A DNA stretch of 6,203 bases from Gammaproteobacteria bacterium (GCA_030620735.1 JAUXDV010000120.1:1-6203), one strand, 5' to 3'; shown: positions 1 to 5,468, counted from the first letter of the stretch. Notes: a model not told the origin generated them from the letters alone. Numbers and translations: made by a program.

Positions 1-800
1 ACATCCGGGAGCTTCCCGGTGTTTTTCCACGGCCCCTTGACCGGATCCGCCGTCTCCATCCAGCTCTCCTCGTTGAGCAGGTAATAGGTGGAAGTAGAGA
101 CATCCAGCAGCAGATCCCAGTTGGTATTGACGGCGAACATCAATCCATCGACATCCTCGACCGGTTTGAAGGAGGGTTCCCCCATGAACATCAGCAGGAC
201 AGCAGGCTGGTCGCTGTAGTAGATCGGCGGCGGATCGAGATTGACATTGACCTCTTTGACATTCTGTCTGTCAGCCTCAAGGTCAGCGACAAGACGGTCC
301 AGCGACATGATCATGCTGCCCTCTACGGGAATCGCCCTGGCCACTAAATCGCTGGCCTTTGCAGCAATCGCGTCGTCGATATCGGGGAAGTGCGTTTTGG
401 TGATTGCCAGGTCATCCAGCAGCACTTCATCTTCATCTTTATCCACTTCGGTCGTAGCCTTGAAGTAGACAGCGCCATACTGAAACTCGTCACTCCCCTT
501 GAACTGTACGGAGACCGCCGCCTTGGCCGTCAGGGTGGTAAAATCCTTCCATTCGTCCATCTGCGGCTGGTAAACGACCACTTCTCCCTCCTCATGCTGA
601 TACGCACGCGGCCAGCCAAGCTCCTCAACAGCATCAACCTCCGGCTTAACATCCGCAGCAGCCAGCGCCTGCTGCGCCTTTGCAGCATCGGGTTTTACAG
701 CTGCAGCTTCGACCATCGGCTGTGCCGCCTCTTCCGCCACCAACGCTGTGGCGCCAAGAAAGACATAAACAGCAAAGAGTGGAATATAGATGCGTTTCAT
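1..800 (-). CDS. Secreted 'carbohydrate-binding family V/XII'-like (GWPR-type) protein, partial at 3' end
   Basis: The frame is open from the ATG at 798-800 to the left edge, giving 266 visible residues; the C-terminus lies outside the window. GAGGA sits 7 nt upstream of this ATG and supports the start. Residues 1-22 are a signal peptide (MKRIYIPLFAVYVFLGATAL, then VA before EE), so the product is probably periplasmic or exported. An Ala/Pro-rich linker (about 25-58) leads to a module starting LGWPRAYQ (61-68) with VVVYQPQMDEW (74-84). A later segment has PPPIYYSDQPAVLLMF (190-205), and near the edge are STYYLLNEESW (237-247) and GPW (256-258). From memory, the GWPR...YQPQ...W and YYLL...W...GPW patterns match exported proteins annotated 'carbohydrate-binding family V/XII'; sugar binding has not been shown for them to my knowledge. 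It follows the other exported genes on the same strand, but 457 bp of remnant and mobile DNA intervenes, so it probably has its own promoter. None was identified with confidence. Coding status is solid; the family call is moderate. Confidence 0.82.
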   Translation of the reverse strand, partial: MKRIYIPLFAVYVFLGATALVAEEAAQPMVEAAAVKPDAAKAQQALAAADVKPEVDAVEELGWPRAYQHEEGEVVVYQPQMDEWKDFTTLTAKAAVSVQFKGSDEFQYGAVYFKATTEVDKDEDEVLLDDLAITKTHFPDIDDAIAAKASDLVARAIPVEGSMIMSLDRLVADLEADRQNVKEVNVNLDPPPIYYSDQPAVLLMFMGEPSFKPVEDVDGLMFAVNTNWDLLLDVSTSTYYLLNEESWMETADPVKGPWKNTGKLPD

Positions 801-868
801 CGCGTGTTCCTCGGCTAATCAGGAAAAGTTTCTTCATCGTCACACGGTGAGATGAATGAATTTAGATA

Positions 869-964
869 TGATAGTGGTAACTTCTCGATAACCCCGTGCA
901 TTGAGTTTGCGCAGGGTCAGTACCAGCTTTTCTGCACAGAGTTATTGAGAAATTACTGATAGTG
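869..964. repeat. 8-bp direct target-site duplication flanking the miniature element
   Basis: TGATAGTG occurs at 869-876 and again at 957-964, immediately outside both ends of the inverted-repeat element. Removing the element and one copy restores a continuous palindrome at the site, which supports insertion into an existing sequence rather than chance repetition. Confidence 0.75.
877..956. mobile_element. 80-bp miniature inverted-repeat element, IS66-like ends
   Basis: Two 24-bp arms, 877-900 and 933-956, are inverted repeats matching at 20 of 24 positions. Each outer end starts GTAA (GTAACTTCTC on the left, GTAATTTCTC on the right arm read inward) and each inner end finishes GTGCA. Between them are only 32 bp, with no coding capacity. 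Directly outside both ends is the same 8-mer, TGATAGTG (869-876 and 957-964), an exact target-site duplication. IS66-family insertion sequences are known for ends starting GTAA and 8-bp duplications, so this is best read as a non-autonomous IS66-related element (MITE) moved by a transposase encoded elsewhere. The family assignment rests only on end sequence and duplication length. An exact duplication suggests a fairly recent insertion. A related arm lies at 5319-5342. Confidence 0.75.
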
Positions 965-985
965 CTTGTAAACATAGCACTATCA
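957..985. repeat. 29-bp perfect palindrome, possible operator or hairpin
   Basis: TGATAGTGCT (957-966) is exactly complementary to AGCACTATCA (976-985), with a 9-nt centre TGTAAACAT. No T-run follows on either strand, so an intrinsic terminator is unlikely; a dimeric-regulator binding site or an RNA hairpin fits better. Removing the 80-bp element and one duplication would place this palindrome about 69-97 nt upstream of the ATG at 800, a sensible operator position for that gene. No regulator is encoded in the window, so the role is unproven. Confidence 0.5.
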
Positions 986-1031
986 AAGATATATGTATAG
1001 GGATCACAATATCTCAGGAATCCCGTGCATC

Positions 1032-1148
1032 CATCCAGTCGTAATAGGTGTTGGATGTTAACTGCGCGCGTTCGTAGGGGTCGCGGCACAGGTTGAAGAT
1101 CAGCGGCACGCGCAGCGGCGTAAAGGGGTTGGCCCACGTCTCGAATGT
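1032..1148 (-). pseudogene. Arylsulfatase C-terminal remnant
   Basis: Read on the minus strand, 39 codons give TFETWANPFTPLRVPLIFNL followed by CRDPYERAQLTSNTYYDWM. This matches the pattern near the C-terminus of bacterial arylsulfatases of the alkaline phosphatase superfamily (PF..LRVP...NLR.DPYERA...SNTYYDWM), recalled from the family. After DWM the frame reaches a stop within six codons (1014-1016) instead of continuing to the usual end (typically containing VPAQ), and no other frame restores it. Upstream, similarity stops within about 25 bp of a REP pair. The catalytic core, including the formylglycine Cys/Ser-x-Pro-x-Arg motif, is absent. It is a decayed fragment, in the same orientation as the flanking exported genes, probably left from a full sulfatase gene once in this cluster. 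Confidence 0.68.
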
Positions 1149-1171
1149 CGTCTCTATCAGGCATCCGTAAA

Positions 1172-1242
1172 ATCGTGGTCGGAAGGCCGCTCCTACGAGT
1201 AATAAGCACCCCATGCAGGAGCGGTCATCTGACCGCGATGAA
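1172..1242. repeat. Inverted pair of REP-like palindromic units (copy A)
   Basis: Two head-to-head units share the core AGGAGCGG then GACCRCGAT. One is on the minus strand (1172-1198), the other on the plus strand (1215-1242), separated by a short AT-richer spacer. Each unit is itself a hairpin: GCGGTC (1221-1226) pairs with GACCGC (1231-1236), and the left unit pairs similarly with G-T wobbles. This is the arrangement of bacterial REP pairs (BIMEs), which are mobilised by RAYT-type transposases encoded elsewhere. It lies just downstream of the stop of the repeat-protein gene, where such hairpins can act as mRNA 3'-end stabilisers or attenuators. A related pair lies at 5344-5417. Confidence 0.65.
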
Positions 1243-1257
1243 CGCAAGTTGCTGTTC

Positions 1258-1785
1258 TCAATAGGGTGAATTGACCACCACGTAGGAGCTGCTGCCGCCC
1301 GAGTAGCGCGGCTCATACCAGGTGCTTCCACACTGCCTGTAGGAGATGTTGTTGGTCACCACTGTTGTGCAGTTGGAGGGCAGCGAATTCACGATAGACC
1401 CCACCACTACAGCCGTAGCAGCAACGGCGACTGCCGTCCCGACAGGATTATAGCCACGTCCATAGTAGCCGCCACGGCGGTTCACATCCACATTGACATT
1501 TTTATTGATGTTAACGTTCTTCTTATTCACATTCACGTTCTTGCGGTTAACGTTCTTATTGACGTTCTTTTTGTTGACGCTTTTATGACGGCTGCCGCCA
1601 CGATTCACGTTGGTATTCGTCCTGCCCTTGACGCTTCTATGGCCACCACCGCCACCACCGCCACCTCGATGGCCGCCACCTCCACCTCTCCTTGCTTCCG
1701 CCGGGTCAGGCAGGGACCAGGCAACGACCATGACGGCAACCGTGGCTACAACCAGTACGTTGGACTTGTTGAATAATCTGATCAT
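1258..1785 (-). CDS. Secreted Gly/His-rich and Asn-Val-repeat protein, function unknown
   Basis: This 175-residue protein starts at the ATG at 1783-1785, preceded by AAAGGAG at 7-nt spacing. A signal peptide with hydrophobic core NVLVVATVAVMVVAW ends near AEA (29-31). Mature sequence begins Arg-Arg, then a Gly/His tract (34-50), then a strongly basic Asn-Val tract (57-103) built from NVN, KKNVN and NKNVNV units. A hydrophobic Ala/Val stretch (115-132) could be a membrane segment or amyloid-like core. The C-terminus has two cysteines 13 apart (C139, C152) around YRQCGSTWYEPRY (149-161) and ends YVVVNSPY. The cysteine pair could form a disulfide after export. I recall similar NVN-repeat proteins beside DUF2092 genes but know no assigned role. 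Its ATG overlaps the DUF2092 stop by 4 bp, so the two are probably co-translated. A cell-surface or matrix protein is inference only. Confidence 0.85.
   Translation of the reverse strand: MIRLFNKSNVLVVATVAVMVVAWSLPDPAEARRGGGGGHRGGGGGGGGHRSVKGRTNTNVNRGGSRHKSVNKKNVNKNVNRKNVNVNKKNVNINKNVNVDVNRRGGYYGRGYNPVGTAVAVAATAVVVGSIVNSLPSNCTTVVTNNISYRQCGSTWYEPRYSGGSSSYVVVNSPY
1477..1617 (-). repeat. Degenerate coding repeats specifying the Asn-Val tract
   Basis: This part of the repeat-protein gene (residues 57-103) consists of imperfect short repeats of an AACGT/AAY-GTT-type unit encoding N-V-N with interspersed Lys and Arg. Units are irregular in length, and synonymous changes show they are not recent slippage copies. 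The tract is a plausible place for length variation between strains. Confidence 0.55.
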
Positions 1786-2591
1786 TTCTCGTCTCCTTTA
1801 GGTGCTGCTGCGGATTTCTCTCCGACCGGGTTGAAAGCAATTTTTGTATCACCCTCCCCGGGAGTAAAGGTAAACGCCTTTGGATCCGGTGAAGCGGCAG
1901 TATCCCACTTCATCACGGAGACAAACTGCGGCTGCTCCTCTTCGAGCTTGGAGGTAATCACCAGTTTCAATGGCAACGGCGTCTCGCCCTGCTGGATACA
2001 GATCTGCCAGTCGACCTCCTTCTGGCGGAAGGCGTAATGCTCGCACTTCACGCCATTGACACTGCCATAGCCGACGACAATTGCGCTTTCAATATCATCG
2101 CCCGCTCCCTCATCCGCTCCCCAATAGAATAGGTCGGCCAGTGGCAGATTCGCACCAGTCTTGCTCTGCACCGCCTCGATCAATTCCCCATTGGTGCCGG
2201 ATACCGGGATGGTGGCGTAAAATTTATTGGCCGGGGTATGCAGCGTGAAGGCTTTGCCGTCGTAATAGAAGCTGCGCTCTCCATAGGGCGATGTGACATC
2301 AGCCCTCAAACCGGCCGGCTTCTTTGCCTGGATCTCTACACTCTTGTCAAACTGAATCTTCTGCCCATTGCTCAGCACCTCATCGGTACTGGTGACTGCC
2401 TGGACCTTGAATGACTCAAGGGAGCGCAAATAGCTTCCCATCCTGTTCAGCGCATCGAGGGCGATCATCTGCTCTTCAGCATCGTTCATGGCTGCTTCGG
2501 CAGGCGCTGCCTTCTCTTCGGCGACAGCCATACCGCTGCTGCCTAAAAATACGGCGATGACTAAAGCATGCCGTGTTGCTTGATGTGTCAT
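1782..2591 (-). CDS. DUF2092 family exported protein
   Basis: This 269-residue protein starts at the ATG at 2589-2591, with GGAG 9 nt upstream. Residues 1-24 form a signal peptide (ALVIAVFLGSSGMAVA, then EE), so it is predicted to be periplasmic. The rest follows the pattern of DUF2092 predicted periplasmic proteins, thought to adopt a half-barrel fold like LolA/LolB: a helix ending LNRMGSYLRSLESFKVQA, then strands including KKPAGLRADV, RSFYYDGKAFTLHTP and NKFYATIPV, a LPLADLFYWG segment, and KEVDWQICIQQGETPLPLKL near the C-terminus. Two cysteines (in VKCEHY and QICIQ) may pair. The final 20 or so residues are Ala/Lys/Asp-rich and probably unstructured. The molecular function is unknown; lipid or lipoprotein handling is suggested only by the fold. 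It follows mscS after 64 bp with no convincing terminator, so it may be read from that transcript, and it overlaps the next gene by 4 bp. Confidence 0.88.
   Translation of the reverse strand: MTHQATRHALVIAVFLGSSGMAVAEEKAAPAEAAMNDAEEQMIALDALNRMGSYLRSLESFKVQAVTSTDEVLSNGQKIQFDKSVEIQAKKPAGLRADVTSPYGERSFYYDGKAFTLHTPANKFYATIPVSGTNGELIEAVQSKTGANLPLADLFYWGADEGAGDDIESAIVVGYGSVNGVKCEHYAFRQKEVDWQICIQQGETPLPLKLVITSKLEEEQPQFVSVMKWDTAASPDPKAFTFTPGEGDTKIAFNPVGEKSAAAPKGDEK
1793..1799 (-). promoter_or_regulatory. Ribosome binding site within the DUF2092 gene, for the repeat-protein gene
   Basis: AAAGGAG lies 7 nt before the ATG at 1783-1785 and inside the last codons of the DUF2092 gene, whose TGA stop overlaps that ATG as ATGA. 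The geometry fixes the repeat-protein start and points to translational coupling of the two exported proteins. Confidence 0.75.
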
Positions 2592-2655
2592 TCAATGACT
2601 CTCCTATGGTGATGATTGTTGGACGTTTGGTGTTTGTGCCTGATAGGGACCAGGA

Positions 2656-3537
2656 TCAATCTACACTATGTTGATAGAGATGTATATCACGTTGTGGATA
2701 GGGGATGCCTATGCCAGCTTCATCCATACGGGTTTTAATGGTCTCGTTCATGTCGAAGGTGACGCCCCAGTAGTCGCCGCTGTTGACCCACAGGCGCACC
2801 ACGAAATTGACACTGTTGTCCGCCAGTTCACCCACTGCAACCAGGTGTTCAGGATCTTTGAGTACGCGCTCCTCTTTGCTGATGATATCCTCCAGCACCC
2901 GGCGCACCTCCTTGAGGTCGGCATCATAGGAGACCCCGACCGTCAGATCCACGCGGCGGGTCTCTTGCGTGGAGTAGTTGATTATATTATCAGCGGAGAG
3001 TTTTCCATTGGGGATGATAATGGTTTTGTTATCCGGTGTTTTCAGGGTTGTTGTGAAGATATGAATGGCATCGACTTTCCCTGTCACCCCTGCCGCCTCG
3101 ATCACATCGCCGAGTTTGAAAGGACGGAAGATGATCAGCAGAAAACCTGCGGCAAAGTTTGCCAGCGACCCTTGCAGAGCCAGGCCAACCGCCAGGCCGG
3201 CGGCACCAAGTATGGCGATGAAAGAGGTGGTCTGTACGCCCAACTGACCCAATGCAGCCACCACAACGAAAGCCAGCAGTCCAATATAGGCAATGCTGCT
3301 GGTAAAGCCGATGATCATCGGATCGACATCCGCCTTTGTCATCATCCTGGTAATAAGCCGCTTCACCCATTTCGCCACCATGCGGCCGATAATGAATATG
3401 GCGATGGCTGCCAGTGCTTTCAGACCGTACTGCATCAGCAAGTCCATGCCTTTATCAAGCAACTCCCCGCCCTTTGCAGGATCCAGCAGCTCTTTAGCCT
3501 GCTCTACAATGGCCGGAGCCTCAATTTTTTCTGCCAT
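2656..3537 (-). CDS. mscS: Small-conductance mechanosensitive channel MscS
   Basis: This inner-membrane channel opens under membrane tension to release solutes after hypo-osmotic shock. At 293 residues it is near the 286 of E. coli MscS. TM1 is about 38-56, TM2 about 77-97, and TM3 about 102-137. TM3 carries the diagnostic run QTTSFIAILGAAGLAVGLAL, then QGSLANFAAG. By alignment with E. coli from memory, the vapour-lock leucines L105 and L109 correspond to L115 and L119, and the hinge glycine G113 to G123. The beta domain has FRPFKLGD (137-144), IFTTTLKTPDNK (160-171) and IIIPNGKLSADNIINYS. The C-terminus ends with IPYPQRDIHLYQ, also typical. The start is preceded by AGGG at 9 nt. The gene follows the Kef-type antiporter after 77 bp with no obvious terminator, so co-transcription with it plus an internal promoter is possible. 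No key residue appears missing. Confidence 0.96.
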   Translation of the reverse strand: MAEKIEAPAIVEQAKELLDPAKGGELLDKGMDLLMQYGLKALAAIAIFIIGRMVAKWVKRLITRMMTKADVDPMIIGFTSSIAYIGLLAFVVVAALGQLGVQTTSFIAILGAAGLAVGLALQGSLANFAAGFLLIIFRPFKLGDVIEAAGVTGKVDAIHIFTTTLKTPDNKTIIIPNGKLSADNIINYSTQETRRVDLTVGVSYDADLKEVRRVLEDIISKEERVLKDPEHLVAVGELADNSVNFVVRLWVNSGDYWGVTFDMNETIKTRMDEAGIGIPYPQRDIHLYQHSVD

Positions 3538-3559
3538 TTTGTTCTACCCTATCCTGTGA

Positions 3560-3587
3560 AATATAAAACGCGCGAGTATAAACTCAA
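3560..3587 (-). promoter_or_regulatory. Candidate sigma-70 promoter for mscS
   Basis: On the minus strand TTGAGT (3582-3587) and TATATT (3560-3565) are separated by 16 bp, matching the consensus boxes at 4 and 5 of 6 positions. Transcription would start about 16 nt before the ATG, a very short leader, which lowers confidence. Confidence 0.35.
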
Positions 3588-3614
3588 ACGCATAGACAAA
3601 CACTCATTATTCAT

Positions 3615-5213
3615 TCAGCCGGACCTTAAATCCACCACATGATCCGCAAAACCCAAACCTGCCTCGGCGTAGATATTGAAGACAGCAGATGCGCCGGCCT
3701 GTTTCAATATCGGCTCCTCATCAGGGAATTGCGCCAGCACCGCGATATCTCCGGGAAAGCCGAATCGTTTGAGCTGCCTGAGAATGGCGAGATTTGACTG
3801 TATCTTCGGCAATGTCAGCATGATCAGATCTACGCCATGGTCCCGCTTCACCCTGTCCCAGAAATCCGCATCGGTCGGATCGCCCAGCACCACATTACGC
3901 CCAGCGGCAAGGTGACTTGCTACTGTATCGGCATTGGAATCGATGCCAAATACCTTATTTCCACAGAGTTCATGCATGCGGTCATAGGCGCCTGTCCCAA
4001 TCCGCCCCATACCCATAATGATGATAGATGCGCCGGGCTGCTCGATCTCCTGGTCATCATATGATCTGACACGCCCCTGGAATCTCTTCCAAAACTCACG
4101 GTAATTAAAGTAGAGCGTGTCTGCACGGGTGTTCAATGGCGCCGCGACAACAAAAGAGAGCGACAGTGCGATTGCGATAATAATCAGCCATTCACTGCCA
4201 ATCCAGCCATTGGAGACGCCGACAGCAGCAACGATCAATCCAAATTCACTGTAGTTGGTGAGATTCAGGGTTGCCATCAGCGAGGTTCGCGCGCGCAATT
4301 TAAAACGTGTCAACAACGCGAAAAAGAGCGCCGATTTGAGGAATATAAAGGGAACAAGCAATGCCCCGATGACCAGGCTTTGCAGGCTAAGATCGCCCGA
4401 AAGGCCAATGCTGAGGAAAAAGCCAACCAGGAACAACTCCTTGAATCCAAGCAGTGTCTTTGCCATCTCCGACGCCTTGGGATGGGCTGAAATCAGCACT
4501 CCTACGGCAAGCGCGCCAAGGTCACCCTTGACCCCCACCAACTCAAAAATCTCGGCCCCGCCAAGGGCCAGGAAAAGGCCGTACAGAATCAGCAACTCGC
4601 CATGGCCTGCCCGCTGCAGAAGATTCTGCAGCAGCGGACGCAGCGGAATCAGCAACAGCAGCAGCAGCGCCCACGCAGAGGGAACCTTGCCTGCGGAGAA
4701 AGCGAGAAAGATGACTGCTGCCAGATCCTGCATGATGAGGATGCCGATGGCAATGCTGCCGTGGAGGGACTTCATCTCACCCCGCTCTTCCAGCACCTTG
4801 ACCACAAAAACCGTGCTGGAGAAACTCAGGGCGAAGGCGATCATCAATGAGAGTTGCAGATCAAGCGTGGAGAACAGCGGTGCGCCCGCCAGCGCCAGCG
4901 CGTAGATGGCAACACCGAAAACAATCACCGTAATGACGACATGCATACTGGTGACCGCCCACACGCGGGGACGCATCAGATTTTTCAGATTCAGCTTCAG
5001 ACCAACGCTGAACAGCAGCAAGGTAATACCCAGGTCGGCGATTTTGGGTATCACCTCACCGCCATGCACGCCGGCCATATTCAGTACGAATCCCGCCGCC
5101 AGGAAACCAACCAGTGGCGGCAACCCGATCTGCTTGACGAGAAAACCGAGGATGAATGCCAGGGATATCCATGTGACGTCGCCCAGGGCTATAGATGCTA
5201 ATTCAAAATCCAT
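3615..5213 (-). CDS. Kef-type CPA2 cation:proton antiporter with RCK/TrkA-N domain
   Basis: This 532-residue inner-membrane protein probably exchanges K+ (or Na+) for protons. Residues about 10-360 are a Na_H_Exchanger membrane domain of a dozen or so hydrophobic segments. They include FLVKQIGLPPLVGFLAAGFV (24-43), LGITLLLFSVGLKLNL (61-76), and FSSTVFVVKVLEERG (131-145) leading to GILIMQDLAAV (157-167). The Gln-Asp pair Q162-D163 sits where KefB/KefC have their ion-binding QD. A linker leads to an RCK/TrkA-N nucleotide-binding domain: the Rossmann loop IIIMGMGRIGTGAYD (397-411) with acidic D425 in VFGID, then GDPTDADFWDRV. KefC is about 620 residues, so this one lacks its long C-terminal tail. 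No KefF/KefG-type ancillary gene is visible, so glutathione gating cannot be assumed. The ATG at 5211-5213 has AGGA 6 nt upstream and a probable promoter at 5285-5312. The gene sits upstream of mscS, another ion-release protein. Exact ion and subfamily (KefC-like or YbaL-like) are unresolved. Confidence 0.92.
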   Translation of the reverse strand: MDFELASIALGDVTWISLAFILGFLVKQIGLPPLVGFLAAGFVLNMAGVHGGEVIPKIADLGITLLLFSVGLKLNLKNLMRPRVWAVTSMHVVITVIVFGVAIYALALAGAPLFSTLDLQLSLMIAFALSFSSTVFVVKVLEERGEMKSLHGSIAIGILIMQDLAAVIFLAFSAGKVPSAWALLLLLLIPLRPLLQNLLQRAGHGELLILYGLFLALGGAEIFELVGVKGDLGALAVGVLISAHPKASEMAKTLLGFKELFLVGFFLSIGLSGDLSLQSLVIGALLVPFIFLKSALFFALLTRFKLRARTSLMATLNLTNYSEFGLIVAAVGVSNGWIGSEWLIIIAIALSLSFVVAAPLNTRADTLYFNYREFWKRFQGRVRSYDDQEIEQPGASIIIMGMGRIGTGAYDRMHELCGNKVFGIDSNADTVASHLAAGRNVVLGDPTDADFWDRVKRDHGVDLIMLTLPKIQSNLAILRQLKRFGFPGDIAVLAQFPDEEPILKQAGASAVFNIYAEAGLGFADHVVDLRSG

Positions 5214-5284
5214 CGTCTATCCTGTAGAAAAATCACGTTCTGCACGCCGTATTACTTCAGCGCTTGAGAGCGTTCATTCAGTGC

Positions 5285-5312
5285 AGAATAGCAGAAATGC
5301 GGGGTGGGTCAA
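5285..5312 (-). promoter_or_regulatory. Candidate sigma-70 promoter for the Kef-type antiporter gene
   Basis: On the minus strand TTGACC (5307-5312, 5 of 6 to consensus) and TATTCT (5285-5290, 4 of 6) are 16 bp apart. The implied start leaves a leader of about 65 nt before the ATG at 5213. The -35 box lies only 6 bp from the outer end of the IS66-like repeat at 5319. Confidence 0.5.
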
Positions 5313-5318
5313 TCAACT

Positions 5319-5342
5319 GTAACTTCTCAAAAAGTCCGTGCA
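5319..5342. repeat. Third copy of the IS66-like terminal repeat
   Basis: This 24-mer begins GTAACTTCTC and ends CCGTGCA. It matches each arm of the 80-bp element at 877-956 at 20 of 24 positions. A partner arm is only partial: AAGTCCGTGC (5332-5341) is exactly inverted as GCACGGACTT (5440-5449), after which similarity stops and no GTTAC end or 8-bp duplication is seen. It is probably a decayed or truncated element spanning roughly 5319-5449, with the REP pair inside. Confidence 0.55.
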
Positions 5343-5343
5343 C

Positions 5344-5417
5344 TTCGCGGCCGGAAGACCGCTCCTACGACATTTGCCGGCTTCAGGCGTAGGAGTGGGC
5401 ATCTGACCACGATGAAT
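5344..5417. repeat. Inverted pair of REP-like palindromic units (copy B)
   Basis: Units at 5344-5369 (minus) and 5388-5417 (plus) are arranged head to head like copy A at 1172-1242 and share the AGGAG and GACC-CGAT cores, the CATCTGACC loop segment and the following GATGAA. Each can fold into a stem with one mismatch. The pair lies between the 3' end of the cytochrome gene and the antiporter promoter, where it could separate the two transcripts. Confidence 0.62.
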
Positions 5418-5468
5418 AGAGGTGATAGTCTGACTTTTGGCACGGACTTAGGGTTGGTGGACAGTTTG

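Larger units (their letters stand above)
801..1257. other. Gene-free spacer with mobile-element and pseudogene debris
   Basis: This 457-bp stretch has no intact gene. From left to right it holds the ribosome-binding region of the partial secreted gene, an 80-bp IS66-like miniature element with its target duplication, a 29-bp palindrome, a 39-codon arylsulfatase remnant and a pair of inverted REP-like units. The short open frames here are either shadows or the frame that contains the sulfatase remnant. Confidence 0.75.

Noticed and set aside
646..843. Minus-strand frame starting MTMKKLFLISRG just upstream of the partial secreted gene
   Set aside because: It resembles a signal-peptide start but soon becomes Cys/Gly-rich and lies in a different frame from the 266-codon gene, whose own ATG has a good GAGGA site and a full signal peptide.
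990..1012. AT-rich stretch with TATACA and TGTGATC considered as a promoter or CRP site
   Set aside because: No -35 box at proper spacing and no TCACA half-site opposite TGTGA; too weak to call.
862..1209. 115-codon minus-strand frame in the spacer
   Set aside because: It spans the miniature element and reads the sulfatase remnant out of frame; no family resemblance.
1172..1242. Short spaced palindromes considered as a CRISPR remnant
   Set aside because: Units are inverted rather than direct, only two per site, and show the internal hairpin and core of REP elements; no cas genes are present.
2639..2654. Possible terminator hairpin after mscS (CCTG/CAGG)
   Set aside because: The stem is only 4 bp and there is no T-run after it on the minus strand.
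2668..3642. Long plus-strand open frame (324 codons) opposite mscS
   Set aside because: It is the antisense of a clear MscS gene, has no recognisable family pattern and no convincing ribosome binding site; its composition is what the complementary strand of mscS would give.
4650..4668. CAG/CAA triplet run
   Set aside because: On the coding strand it is a Leu run in a transmembrane segment (WALLLLLLIP); ordinary membrane-protein composition.
4255..4905. Plus-strand open frame (216 codons) opposite the antiporter
   Set aside because: Ser/Arg/Pro-rich antisense shadow of the membrane domain of a well-supported antiporter gene.
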